A stretch of DNA of 21,575 nt from an uncultured Oxalobacter sp. (GTDB lineage: Bacteria > Pseudomonadota > Gammaproteobacteria > Burkholderiales > Burkholderiaceae_D), in contig CAJKQK010000032.1 in the NCBI GenBank assembly GCA_905202055.1, forward strand, positions 1-21,575, written 5' to 3'. Positions 1 through 8,372 of this stretch are shown here, in pieces; the stretch's first letter is position 1, and each line of letters starts with the position of its first letter. The position numbers and the translations under genes were made by a program. Below the pieces are notes generated by a model. It did not search any database. It saw only the letters and a list, made by a program, of their open reading frames with translations, and was not told the DNA's origin.

Positions 1-917
1 CCGGAAGAGACTTCAATGTAATGGTCGCCATAAAGGACATTCGCTCCCATCTTTTCCAGAACGTCAGCAAACCGGATATCGCCCTGAATACTGTGCTTTC
101 CGACACCTTCGACCCGAACAGGTCCACCGGCAATAGCTGCGGCAGCAAGGAAATAGGAAGCAGAAGAAGCATCACCCTCGACATGGACTACACCCGGACT
201 GCGATAAGCCTGCCCTTTGCGCAAGGTAAACGATTTCCAGCCATCCTGTTCAATTTCCACCCCGAAACTGCGCATAAGATTCAGGGTTATTTCTATATAG
301 GGCCTGGAAATGAGCTCACCGACGACATGAATGGTAACATCATGCGAACGCGCCATTAACGGGGCTGCCATCAAAAGTGCGGTCAGGAACTGGCTGGATA
401 CATTCCCTTTGACATGCAAATCATGCCTGTCAATATTGCCCGCATGAATACGAATCGGAGGGTATCCCTGATTTTCCGTATATTCGATTTCCGCACCGGC
501 ATCATTCAAAGCATCGACAAGATCCCCAATGGGTCGTTCATGCATACGCCTGACGCCATGAAGCAGAAAATCGCCGCCACCGAGTGCAGCAAGCGCAGCT
601 GTCAATGGCCTGATAGCCGTTCCTGCATTTCCCAGAAACAAATCCGCTTCCTGTCGCGGCAAACGACCATTTGTCCCGTTTACGGCATATTCATTTGCAA
701 CACCGGTTTCATCCCATTGAATGCCCAATGATTTCAAGGCTTCCAACATAACTTGTGTGTCGTCCGAATAAAGCAGGTCTTTGATCAGTGTATTACCGTC
801 TGCCAAAGCCGATAACAGCAATGTCCGGTTGGAAATGCTTTTGGATCCGGGCAAGCGTACTGTACCACTGACATTTTTGACCGGGAGAAGATCAAGATAT
901 TTCGGGAAGTCAACCAT
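1..917 (-). CDS. aroA: 3-phosphoshikimate 1-carboxyvinyltransferase (EPSP synthase), 3' end cut by window edge
   Basis: AroA joins shikimate 3-phosphate and phosphoenolpyruvate to give EPSP, the sixth shikimate-pathway step leading to chorismate, in the cytoplasm. I translated the reverse strand from the ATG at 917-915 and it stays open to base 1, giving about 305 of the family's roughly 430 residues. Visible hallmarks are LPGSKSISNR at residues 22-31 (Lys26, Ser27 and Arg31 bind substrate), LGNAGTAIRPL at 95-105 and MHERPIGDL at 125-133. The start is fixed by a one-base TGATG overlap with the tyrA stop, which suggests translational coupling. It is the last visible gene of the gyrA-serC-pheA-hisC-tyrA-aroA run; cmk and rpsA would be expected beyond the edge in this group. 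The missing C-terminus is only the window boundary. Confidence 0.95.
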   Translation of the reverse strand, partial: MVDFPKYLDLLPVKNVSGTVRLPGSKSISNRTLLLSALADGNTLIKDLLYSDDTQVMLEALKSLGIQWDETGVANEYAVNGTNGRLPRQEADLFLGNAGTAIRPLTAALAALGGGDFLLHGVRRMHERPIGDLVDALNDAGAEIEYTENQGYPPIRIHAGNIDRHDLHVKGNVSSQFLTALLMAAPLMARSHDVTIHVVGELISRPYIEITLNLMRSFGVEIEQDGWKSFTLRKGQAYRSPGVVHVEGDASSASYFLAAAAIAGGPVRVEGVGKHSIQGDIRFADVLEKMGANVLYGDHYIEVSS

Positions 918-1813
918 CAGTTCATTTTCTTTTTTTCAGGATTTTCAATCGCATTCAGCCAGTTCATCCTCGCTTCTTGCGCATTTGCATATATTCTTTG
1001 AAGTCCGTCGCCATCTGTGTTGTCGACAAGATCACGAATGAATTCGATTTCTTTCAGATACGCATCCAGTTCGACGAGTAATTGTGTGCGATTGGCCAGT
1101 GTTATATCCCGCCACATTTCCGGTGATGAGCCCGCAATTCGGGTGAAGTCCCTGAAACCGCTGGCGGCATACTGGAAAAAAAGGTCTGATTTGGGATGAT
1201 TGGCTACATAATCCACGAGCCCATACGCCAGCAAATGAGGCATATGGCTGACCGTGGCAAAAACGGTGTCGTGATTTTCAGGGGTCAGGTGATGAATAAT
1301 GGCGCCACATCGCTCCCAGACGTCGGCAATTCTTTCCACATCGGCCCGGCTGTTTTCAGGCAACGCGGCAATAACCGCTTTCTTTCCGATAAACAAATCG
1401 TCAACAGCTGCCTCTGGGCCATTCATTTCACTGCCGGCTATCGGGTGCGCCGGTATAAACCGGGCGATTTTTTCACCGAGCACCTCACGGGCCATGGCAA
1501 CAACATCGGTTTTCGTACTACCCGTATCGGAAACAATCAAATTTCCATGCCAGTAGGGCAACATCATTTCCAGGACATTGCCTGTCTGTGCAACAGGTAC
1601 AGACAACACAACCAGATCGGCATCCCTGAGCGTTTCTTCCAGCGACAAGCCAATTTCATCAACAATGCCCAGGGCATGTGCACGCTCCAGAATATCGGGA
1701 CTTCTCTCAAGACCCAGAATCTGCCCCTTGAACCCCGATTTTTTCAACGCGAGGGCAAACGAACCGCCAATGAGCCCGACACCGCAAATAACAATTTTCT
1801 TGAATGGATTCAC
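917..1813 (-). CDS. tyrA: Prephenate dehydrogenase
   Basis: TyrA oxidatively decarboxylates prephenate (or arogenate) with NAD(P)+ on the route to tyrosine. The 298-residue protein has an N-terminal Rossmann motif GVGLIGGS at 11-18 and the family signature AHPIAGSE at 122-129 with the catalytic-type His123, followed by a helical C-terminal domain. It has no fused chorismate mutase or EPSP synthase domain, and its length is usual for the free-standing enzyme. The start codon is GTG (1813-1811), 3 bases after the hisC stop. A weak AAGGAAG lies about 14 bases upstream, inside the end of hisC, so coupling to hisC translation is likely. No nearby ATG keeps the complete Rossmann motif, so GTG is preferred. 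Confidence 0.95.
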   Translation of the reverse strand: MNPFKKIVICGVGLIGGSFALALKKSGFKGQILGLERSPDILERAHALGIVDEIGLSLEETLRDADLVVLSVPVAQTGNVLEMMLPYWHGNLIVSDTGSTKTDVVAMAREVLGEKIARFIPAHPIAGSEMNGPEAAVDDLFIGKKAVIAALPENSRADVERIADVWERCGAIIHHLTPENHDTVFATVSHMPHLLAYGLVDYVANHPKSDLFFQYAASGFRDFTRIAGSSPEMWRDITLANRTQLLVELDAYLKEIEFIRDLVDNTDGDGLQRIYANAQEARMNWLNAIENPEKKKMN

Positions 1814-1816
1814 GTA

Positions 1817-2923
1817 TTATGCCAATACTTCCTTGAGTGCAGAAATAAACGCCTGATTTTCTTCAGGCAAACCGATCGATATACGAAGCCACTTCGGCAA
1901 TCCGTATGCATTCACGGGACGGACGATAATACCTTTTTTCAGGAGCTCCAGATTGACGCGTGAACCTGCCCCGTCGTCGTCACCGACCTTGACCAGTACG
2001 AAATTCCCATAGGAAGGTACATATTCCAGCCCCATTTCTTCGAACGACCGGGTCAGAAACCGATATCCGTCCGCATTGATTTTGGCGCTTTTCGTCAAAA
2101 ATTCCTGATCGTTCAGGGCGGCAATAGCGGCAGCCTGGGCAAGTGCGTTCACGTTAAACGGCTGTCTGACCCGATTCAACAATCCGGTCAATTCCGGATG
2201 GGCCAGACCGAATCCGACACGCAAGCCAGCCAGGCCATACGCCTTGGAAAATGTACGTGAAACCAGCAGGTTGGGATATTTTTTGACCCACTCCGTCGAG
2301 TCGTACTGGATCGATGAATCCAGATATTCGTTATACGCTTCATCGATAACAACCACGACACTGGATGGCACCTTGTCCAGAAACGCTTCTATTTCCGACG
2401 GTTGCAGGAAAGTGCCGGTCGGATTGTTCGGATTGGCAAGAAAAAGCAGGCGGGTATCGGCCGTAATGGCTTTTTCCATGGCAGCCAGATCATGCCCGTA
2501 ATCTTTTGAAGGCACCTGTATGCCTTTCGCACCGACCGCTTTTGCGACCAATGCATAGACGAGGAAGGAATATTCAGAAAAAACTATCGATTGACCTTGC
2601 TGCACAAACGTTCTGGCAGCCAGTTCGATAATATCGTTACTGCCATTTCCCAGTGTAATCCAGTCTTGAGCAATACCGTAACGTTCGCCAATCACTTTTT
2701 TCAATGCAAAACCATTGGCATCCGGATAACGTCCTGTTTCGCCCACTTCATTGGCAATCGCTTTTTTGGCAGAATCGGGCATTCCCAGCGGATTTTCATT
2801 AGACGCCAGTTTGATGATCCTGTTTTCATCGAGTCCGAATTCACGGGCAACTTCAGAAATGGGTTTGCCAGCCTGATACGGGGCAATGGCACGAATATAT
2901 TCCGGTGCGAACTGATCTGACAT
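1817..2923 (-). CDS. hisC: Histidinol-phosphate aminotransferase (aromatic aminotransferase role possible)
   Basis: This is a PLP-dependent fold-type I aminotransferase of the HisC family, 368 residues. Visible are SNENPLG at 41-47, the substrate and cofactor loop NPNNPTG at 164-170, DEAYNEY at 194-200 and the Schiff-base lysine Lys227 in FSKAYGLAG, followed by LRVGFG. The reading frame continues upstream to 3004, but I place the start at the ATG 2923-2921. It has TTGGAAA close upstream, starts MSDQF as family members do, and avoids overlap with pheA, which ends at 2964. In this supra-operon the gene sits between pheA and tyrA. From known HisC breadth it may transaminate phenylpyruvate and hydroxyphenylpyruvate as well as imidazole acetol phosphate. 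A second hisC in the his operon cannot be judged from here. Confidence 0.93.
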   Translation of the reverse strand: MSDQFAPEYIRAIAPYQAGKPISEVAREFGLDENRIIKLASNENPLGMPDSAKKAIANEVGETGRYPDANGFALKKVIGERYGIAQDWITLGNGSNDIIELAARTFVQQGQSIVFSEYSFLVYALVAKAVGAKGIQVPSKDYGHDLAAMEKAITADTRLLFLANPNNPTGTFLQPSEIEAFLDKVPSSVVVVIDEAYNEYLDSSIQYDSTEWVKKYPNLLVSRTFSKAYGLAGLRVGFGLAHPELTGLLNRVRQPFNVNALAQAAAIAALNDQEFLTKSAKINADGYRFLTRSFEEMGLEYVPSYGNFVLVKVGDDDGAGSRVNLELLKKGIIVRPVNAYGLPKWLRISIGLPEENQAFISALKEVLA

Positions 2924-2963
2924 GATATTTCCAATTAAATAAACGAAGGAATTAACGAACCAA

Positions 2964-4028
2964 TTAAATAGGATAGGAACCGAGGACCTTGAAATAAGCG
3001 ACACTGTCTTTCAACTCAGCCAATGCAAGCTGGATTTTTTCTTCCTTGACGTGGCCTTCAATATCCACAAAAAAGTAATATTCCCAGTTTCCTGTCTTGG
3101 CCGGTCTCGATTCGAATCTCGTCATCGAAACTCCGAATTTATCGAGCGGAGCAAGCATTTTGTATACAGCTCCCGCTTTATTTTGTACAGACAAAACGAG
3201 TGAGGTCTGGTCTTTGCCACTCGATTCGGTTTCCTTGTGTCCGATAACGGCAAAACGGGTACGGTTCTGTGGTTCATCCTGAATGTGGGCACTCACAACC
3301 TGCAAGCCGTAATGTTGCGAAGCGATTTCACCGGCAATCGCAGCCACAGCGGGGTCTTCACTGGCAAGACGTGCCGCTTCCGCATTGGAAGCAACGGCCT
3401 GCCGCATGATATTGGGGTAATGCTGATTCAGCCATCCCTGACACTGGGCAAGTGCCTGTGAATGCGCGCAAATGGAGCGTACGCCATCCATATTTCCGGA
3501 AAGCGTCATCAAATTATGGTGAATGGGGATGGAAACCTCACTGCTGATCGTCAATGGCGTCTGCATCAGGAGGTCCAGCGTCCGGCTGATCGCGCCTTCA
3601 GTGGAATTTTCGATCGGTACAACACCGAAATCAGCCGTTCCGGCTTCCGCAGCCCGAAAAACCTCGTCAATCGAGGCACAGGGAATGGCATTGATGGACT
3701 TGCCGAAATGCTGGTAAACAGCCTGCTCGGAAAAAGTGCCTTCCGGGCCGAGATAGGCCACGATCACTTTCTTTTCAAGCGAACGGCACGCAGACATGAT
3801 TTCACGGAAAATGGTTTGCAATTCCTTATTGCCCAAAGGACCGGGATTTCTTTCAGCAATGCCTCTTAAAACCTGCGCTTCCCTTTCAGGACGAAAAACA
3901 GGGGCATCGACCTTGTTTTTAACGTGACCGACTTCCTGTGCCACACGCGCCCTACGGTTTAATAAATCCAGTAACTGGGCATCAATAGCGTCAATTTGAT
4001 CCCGCAAAGGTTTCAGCAATTTTTCCAT
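2964..4028 (-). CDS. pheA: Bifunctional chorismate mutase / prephenate dehydratase (P-protein)
   Basis: The protein converts chorismate to prephenate and then to phenylpyruvate, the precursor of phenylalanine. It has 354 residues in three parts. An AroQ-type chorismate mutase covers roughly 1-88 (LRDQIDAIDAQLLDLLNRRA and following helices). A prephenate dehydratase domain covers roughly 89-270, with YLGPEGTFS at 92-100, PIENSTEG at 138-145 and the TRF motif at 257-259. A C-terminal ACT domain covers about 275-354, with ESRP at 306-309, the usual phenylalanine feedback site. The ATG at 4028-4026 has no strong Shine-Dalgarno. The 122-128 bases between it and serC could hold a secondary promoter: a TACAAT-like -10 is readable on the minus strand, but I found no convincing -35 and no Phe-rich leader peptide. 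Confidence 0.96.
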   Translation of the reverse strand: MEKLLKPLRDQIDAIDAQLLDLLNRRARVAQEVGHVKNKVDAPVFRPEREAQVLRGIAERNPGPLGNKELQTIFREIMSACRSLEKKVIVAYLGPEGTFSEQAVYQHFGKSINAIPCASIDEVFRAAEAGTADFGVVPIENSTEGAISRTLDLLMQTPLTISSEVSIPIHHNLMTLSGNMDGVRSICAHSQALAQCQGWLNQHYPNIMRQAVASNAEAARLASEDPAVAAIAGEIASQHYGLQVVSAHIQDEPQNRTRFAVIGHKETESSGKDQTSLVLSVQNKAGAVYKMLAPLDKFGVSMTRFESRPAKTGNWEYYFFVDIEGHVKEEKIQLALAELKDSVAYFKVLGSYPI

Positions 4029-4156
4029 GAATCACAAGCAATAAGAAAATGAAATAACAGAACAATCGGTCAAAAACAAGGATATCGAAATATCGGGAAA
4101 AAGCTATTGTAAGGCAGAAATACCCCAATAACCCAGTTTCAAACCGTGAGAATTTT

Positions 4157-5251
4157 TTATCGATTCAATGATTTTGCTTCAAAAGCCTGCATGAAGGCAA
4201 TCAGTGCACGAACACCCTCGACAGGCATTGCATTGTAAAGAGAAGCCCTCATTCCCCCGACAGCGCGATGTCCCTTAATCTGCACTATTCCATTTTTCGC
4301 CGCTTCAATGATGAACGCTTCGTTCAATGACTCGTCTGCAAGAAAAAACGGAACGTTCATTCTGGAACGACTGTCGGCCGCGACATCATTACGGTAAAAG
4401 TCGCTTCCGTCGATAAAGTCATAAAGCAGCGACGACTTTTCAATGCTTGCCTGTTCCATACGATCGACACCACCCTGTTTTTTCAGCCATTTCAAAACGA
4501 GGCCACAAATATAGATGGCATAAGTCGGAGGGGTATTGAACATGGAATGATTGTCCGCGACATTTTTCCAGTTGAATACTGAAGGACAACAAGACAAGGC
4601 ATTTCCGGTCAGATCATCGCGAACGATCACAACCGTCAGACCCGCCTGCCCCATATTTTTCTGTGCACAGGCGAACACCACGCCGTATTTTGAAAAATCG
4701 ACCGGTCGGGAGAGAATTTCCGACGACATGTCAGAAACAAGAGGTACGGCTCCGGTATCGGGAGTGAAATGAAACTGGTTGCCATTGATAGTCTCATTCG
4801 AACAGATATGCACGTAAGCGGCATTGGCCGTCAGACGCCATTCATCTTCTCCCGGCACATTCCTGAAACTGATTCCGGAAGACGAAGCGGCAACGTTGAC
4901 CTTGCCATATTTTCCCGCTTCATCCAGAGATTTTCCCGACCATATACCGGTATGAACAAAATCGGCCGTCGGTTCCACACCCTTACGGCCGAGCAGGTTC
5001 ATGGGAATGATAGCGTTCATGGCAGTGGCGCCGCCCTGCATGAAAAGGATATGGTGAGTTTCAGGAACCCTGAGCAGTTCCCTGAGATCGTCCTGCGTCT
5101 GTTTCAGTATCGATTCGAATTGCGGACTGCGGTGACTCATTTCCATCACAGACAGCCCCGTACCTTGCCAATCCATCATTTCAGCAGAAGCCTGTTTCAG
5201 TACCTCTTCAGGCAACATGGCAGGCCCTGCTGAAAAATTATAGGGACGCAT
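4157..5251 (-). CDS. serC: Phosphoserine aminotransferase
   Basis: SerC transfers an amino group from glutamate to 3-phosphohydroxypyruvate in serine synthesis, and serves the equivalent step in pyridoxal phosphate synthesis in organisms with the DXP-dependent route. The 364-residue product begins MRPYNFSAGPAMLPE, the standard family N-terminus. It carries the PLP lysine Lys198 in ACAQKNMGQAG, with HICSNETINGNQF at 148-160 upstream. The frame permits a GTG one codon earlier (5254), but the ATG at 5251-5249 forms a TGATG overlap with the gyrA stop and has the purine-rich AGAGAAAGAG directly upstream, so I choose the ATG. It is second in the gyrA-led supra-operon and is probably translationally coupled to gyrA. 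Confidence 0.96.
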   Translation of the reverse strand: MRPYNFSAGPAMLPEEVLKQASAEMMDWQGTGLSVMEMSHRSPQFESILKQTQDDLRELLRVPETHHILFMQGGATAMNAIIPMNLLGRKGVEPTADFVHTGIWSGKSLDEAGKYGKVNVAASSSGISFRNVPGEDEWRLTANAAYVHICSNETINGNQFHFTPDTGAVPLVSDMSSEILSRPVDFSKYGVVFACAQKNMGQAGLTVVIVRDDLTGNALSCCPSVFNWKNVADNHSMFNTPPTYAIYICGLVLKWLKKQGGVDRMEQASIEKSSLLYDFIDGSDFYRNDVAADSRSRMNVPFFLADESLNEAFIIEAAKNGIVQIKGHRAVGGMRASLYNAMPVEGVRALIAFMQAFEAKSLNR

Positions 5252-7887
5252 CACTCTTTCTCTTGTTGGTCGCTTTCTTCTTCGGACACTTCCGGATTTT
5301 CATCCTCGATATCAGATTCAAGAATACGCTGCAAACCGCTCAGGATCGTCCCCTCTTCCACCGCGATCAGGGTTACACCTTGCGTAGCACGACCCATTTC
5401 ACGAATTTCCGAAACACGGGTACGGATAAGCACGCCACCGGTCGTAATGAGCATGATTTCATCATTTTCATTGACCAGTGTTGCTGCAACGACCTTGCCG
5501 TTACGTTCGGTCGTCTGGATAGCGATCATACCTTTTGTTCCCCGGCCATGACGGGTATATTCGGCTATAGGCGTCCGCTTGCCGAACCCGTTTTCCGTCG
5601 CCGTCAGAACGGACTGGCTTTCATCATCGGCCACCAGCATGGCAATCACTTTCTGGTCATCTTCGAGGTTCATGCCACGGACACCGCGGGCGGTTCTGCC
5701 CATCGGACGGACATCGTTTTCATCGAAACGAACCGCCTTGCCTGCATCAGAGAAAAGCATGACATCGTGTTTGCCGTCCGTCAGGGCGGCGCCGATCAGG
5801 TAATCGCCTTCATCCAGCCCGACAGCGATAATGCCGGCTTTACGCGGATTGCTGAAGTCGGTCAAAGAGGTCTTCTTGACCGTTCCCTGACTGGTGGCCA
5901 TGAAAATGTAGTGATTGTCCGGGAAATTCCGGTTTTCGCCCGACAACGGCAGGATGACCGTAATTTTCTCGTCGCCCTGCAACGGGAACATATTGACGAT
6001 CGGCTTGCCACGGGAATTGCGTGAGCCCTGCGGCACTTCCCATACCTTCAGCCAATACATTCTCCCCCTGTCCGAGAAACAGAGGATATAGTCATGCGTA
6101 TTGGCAATGAACAGCTGATCGACCCAGTCGTCTTCCTTGGTTGCAGTTGCCATCCGGCCCCGTCCACCCCGCTTCTGGGCACGATATTCGGATAAAGGCT
6201 GGGACTTGAAATAACCTGTATGGGAAAGTGTCACAACCATATCCTGAGGCGTAATCAGGTCTTCCGTTTCCAGATCACTCGCATTCAATTCAATTTCAGA
6301 ACGGCGTACGTCTTTCGTCTTTTCACCATATTCAGAGATAACCAGTTTCAGTTCATCGTCGATAATCGCCAGGACACGTTCAGGTTTCGCCAGAATATCG
6401 AGCAACTCGGCAATCTGCGTCATAACATCGCCGTATTCGTTCAGGATCTTGTCCTGTTCCAGACCGGTCAAACGTTGCAGGCGCATCTGCAGGATTTCCG
6501 TCGCCTGTTCTTCCGACAATTTATAAAGCCCGTCTGTCTGGATGCCAAACATCTTCGGCAAACCTTCAGGGCGGAAATCGTCAATACTGTTGGCATGATC
6601 CGCACCCGTGCGTTCCAGCATGGATTGGACCAGCGACGAATTCCATGACCGGGACATCAATTCCTGTCTTGCAATCGGAGGAGTCGGTGCAGCACGGATG
6701 ATGGCGATGAAATCGTCGATATTCGCCAGCGCAACCGCCAGGCCCTCCAGTATATGGCCGCGCTCCCTGGCTTTTCTCAATTCGAAAATCGTGCGACGGG
6801 TCACGACTTCCCGTCGATGGGCAAGGAAGCATTCCAGCATCTGTTTCAGATTCAGCAATTTCGGCTGGCCATCGACGAGAGCGACCATATTCATGCCGAA
6901 CGTATCCTGCAACTGGGTCTGCTTGAACAGATTGTTCAAAACGACTTCGGGCACTTCATTGCGTTTCAGTTCGATAACGACGCGCATACCCGATTTGTCG
7001 GACTCGTCACGAATATCGGAAATGCCGTCGAGTTTCTTTTCACGCACACTTTCGGCGATGCGTTCCAGCAGGTTTTTCTTGTTGACCTGATATGGCAGCT
7101 CATCGACGATAATCGCCTGACGGCCGTCCCGTCCATATTCCTCAAAATGCGTTTTGGCCCGCATGACGACGCGACCACGTCCCGTCCGATATCCTTCACG
7201 AACCCCGGAAACACCATAAATGATGCCCCCTGTCGGAAAATCCGGCGCAGGAATGATATCGATCAGCTCATCGATAGTACAGTCAGGCTGATGAAGCAAT
7301 TGCAAGGCGCCATTGACGACTTCAACCAGATTGTGAGGCGGGATGTTGGTCGCCATACCGACGGCAATACCGGATGAACCATTGATCAGCAGATTGGGAA
7401 TTCTTGTCGGCAAAACGGAAGGTTCTTTTTCCTTGCCGTCATAGTTGGGAACGAAATCAATCGTTTCCTTGTCGATATCGGCCAGCATTTCCTCGGAAAT
7501 CCGGTCAAGCCGACATTCCGTATAACGCATGGCTGCCGCAGCGTCGCCATCGATCGAACCGAAATTGCCCTGTCCGTCCACCAGCGTATAACGAAGTGAA
7601 AAGTCCTGGGCCATCCGGACCAGCGTATCGTAAATGGACTGGTCACCATGAGGGTGATATTTACCCATGACCTCACCGACGACACGCGCACACTTCACAT
7701 AAGGCCTGTTCCAGGAGTTGTTCATCTCGTGCATACCGAACAGCACCCGGCGATGCACCGGTTTCAAACCGTCCCGGACGTCGGGAAGAGCTCTGCCCAC
7801 AATCACGCTCATCGCGTAATCGAGGTAACTTTTACGCATTTCATCTTCCAGGGAAATGGAAATGGTTTCTTTTGCAAATTGATCCAT
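5251..7887 (-). CDS. gyrA: DNA gyrase subunit A
   Basis: GyrA is the breakage-reunion subunit of the GyrA2GyrB2 topoisomerase that introduces negative supercoils. The 878-residue protein follows E. coli numbering at its N-terminus: GRALPDVRDGLKPVHRR at 31-47 and catalytic Tyr122 in AAAMRYTE. The C-terminal pinwheel domain contains the GyrA box as QKRGGRG (canonical QRRGGKG), needed for DNA wrapping, and the protein ends in a very acidic tail. The quinolone-determining region reads GKYHPHGDQSIYDTLVRMAQ, so position 83 is Gln where E. coli has Ser, while Asp87 is kept. It heads the minus-strand operon and overlaps serC by one base. The ATG at 7887-7885 has only a weak AGAAG upstream, partly inside a small palindrome. 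Confidence 0.98.
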   Translation of the reverse strand: MDQFAKETISISLEDEMRKSYLDYAMSVIVGRALPDVRDGLKPVHRRVLFGMHEMNNSWNRPYVKCARVVGEVMGKYHPHGDQSIYDTLVRMAQDFSLRYTLVDGQGNFGSIDGDAAAAMRYTECRLDRISEEMLADIDKETIDFVPNYDGKEKEPSVLPTRIPNLLINGSSGIAVGMATNIPPHNLVEVVNGALQLLHQPDCTIDELIDIIPAPDFPTGGIIYGVSGVREGYRTGRGRVVMRAKTHFEEYGRDGRQAIIVDELPYQVNKKNLLERIAESVREKKLDGISDIRDESDKSGMRVVIELKRNEVPEVVLNNLFKQTQLQDTFGMNMVALVDGQPKLLNLKQMLECFLAHRREVVTRRTIFELRKARERGHILEGLAVALANIDDFIAIIRAAPTPPIARQELMSRSWNSSLVQSMLERTGADHANSIDDFRPEGLPKMFGIQTDGLYKLSEEQATEILQMRLQRLTGLEQDKILNEYGDVMTQIAELLDILAKPERVLAIIDDELKLVISEYGEKTKDVRRSEIELNASDLETEDLITPQDMVVTLSHTGYFKSQPLSEYRAQKRGGRGRMATATKEDDWVDQLFIANTHDYILCFSDRGRMYWLKVWEVPQGSRNSRGKPIVNMFPLQGDEKITVILPLSGENRNFPDNHYIFMATSQGTVKKTSLTDFSNPRKAGIIAVGLDEGDYLIGAALTDGKHDVMLFSDAGKAVRFDENDVRPMGRTARGVRGMNLEDDQKVIAMLVADDESQSVLTATENGFGKRTPIAEYTRHGRGTKGMIAIQTTERNGKVVAATLVNENDEIMLITTGGVLIRTRVSEIREMGRATQGVTLIAVEEGTILSGLQRILESDIEDENPEVSEEESDQQEKE

Positions 7888-7895
7888 GAGATTAC

Positions 7896-7910
7896 TTCTG
7901 TCGGACAGAA
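7896..7910 (-). promoter_or_regulatory. Palindrome in gyrA 5' leader, next to the start codon
   Basis: On the minus strand TTCTGTCCGACAGAA is a perfect inverted repeat with 7-base arms and a 1-base centre, ending 8 bases before the gyrA ATG. As RNA it could form a short hairpin holding part of the only Shine-Dalgarno-like sequence (AGAAG). As DNA it could be a protein-binding site. It is not a canonical LexA box, since the CTGT and ACAG halves are only 3 bases apart. Its function is inferred. Confidence 0.35.
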
Positions 7911-7964
7911 AGAATTTGGTTTAAATACAAAAATTCCGTTTAATTTACAGAATGGTAAGGCATG

Positions 7965-7973
7965 ATTTTACCA
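7965..7973 (-). promoter_or_regulatory. Candidate extended -10 promoter of gyrA
   Basis: On the minus strand TGGTAAAAT combines a TG extension with a TAAAAT -10 (7970-7965), about 80 bases before the gyrA start. No good -35 lies at the normal distance. The -10 is embedded in an inverted repeat TGGTAA-N9-TTACCA (7953-7973), which could be an operator. No experimental support can be seen from sequence. Confidence 0.35.
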
Positions 7974-8259
7974 CGGTCGTATTGCATTCTTTTTGAAATG
8001 GCATAATCAATCACAAGTAATTATTTTCATTTGATTTTTATTACTTATAAACAAGGTTCTGCTTGATTTTTCCGTCTCAGCGATATATATAAGTAAACGC
8101 AGTGGTCAATAATGTTTTTAACGGGATGAGAATCTGGCTAATCGGTTGCGAAAAAGCTACAAATTGATAATAAAAGCTGATTTAATAAACAAAATAGAAA
8201 ATTGTTTGAACTTCTTGGGTTATCTAGCAATCTTCAATGTGTCAGAATAGCTCTAAACG

Positions 8260-8288
8260 CATTATTAGAAAAAAATCGAATCTATAAT
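8260..8288 (+). promoter_or_regulatory. Candidate sigma70 promoter of the OmpA-family gene
   Basis: A perfect TATAAT lies at 8283-8288. The -35 is poor: CATTAT with a 17-base spacer, or TTATTA with 15. AT-rich DNA upstream could compensate. Transcription would begin near 8295, leaving a leader of about 75 bases. Confidence 0.45.
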
Positions 8289-8334
8289 GTGATTCTCATG
8301 TTATTGTAATTTCGACGTTAGAAAGAAATGCATG

Positions 8335-8348
8335 CGCAGCCTGCTGCG
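8335..8348 (+). other. GC-rich hairpin in the OmpA-family mRNA leader
   Basis: CGCAG-CCTG-CTGCG forms a 5-bp stem with a 4-base loop, 24 bases before the start codon, in otherwise AT-rich sequence. Hairpins in this position stabilise some outer membrane protein mRNAs; that role here is inferred. Confidence 0.35.
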
Positions 8349-8372
8349 GATATCTCAACTAAGAGGATAAAT

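Larger units (their letters stand above)
7888..8372. other. Divergent AT-rich intergenic region between gyrA and the OmpA-family gene
   Basis: These 485 bases hold no credible gene. The gyrA side has a palindrome beside the start codon and an extended -10. The ompA side has a perfect TATAAT at 8283-8288 and a GC-rich leader hairpin. The middle (about 8000-8220) is strongly AT-rich with A/T tracts, as in an UP-element or curved-DNA region upstream of highly expressed genes, and I find no recognisable motif there. Confidence 0.6.

Noticed and set aside
1196..1963. Plus-strand frame of 255 codons over tyrA and hisC
   Set aside because: It is antisense to two well-conserved genes, has no family-like sequence and no ribosome site; it follows from codon structure on the other strand.
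2924..3004. Longer hisC start
   Set aside because: It would overlap the end of pheA and add 27 residues not seen in HisC; ATG 2923 has a ribosome site.
4029..4156. Possible phenylalanine leader peptide and attenuator before pheA
   Set aside because: No short open frame with a run of Phe codons and no hairpin with a T tract on the minus strand; only a small GATAT/ATATC stem is seen.
8328..8372. Upstream in-frame ATG for the OmpA-family gene
   Set aside because: It would put 15 polar residues before the signal peptide and has no ribosome site, while AAGAGG precedes ATG 8373.
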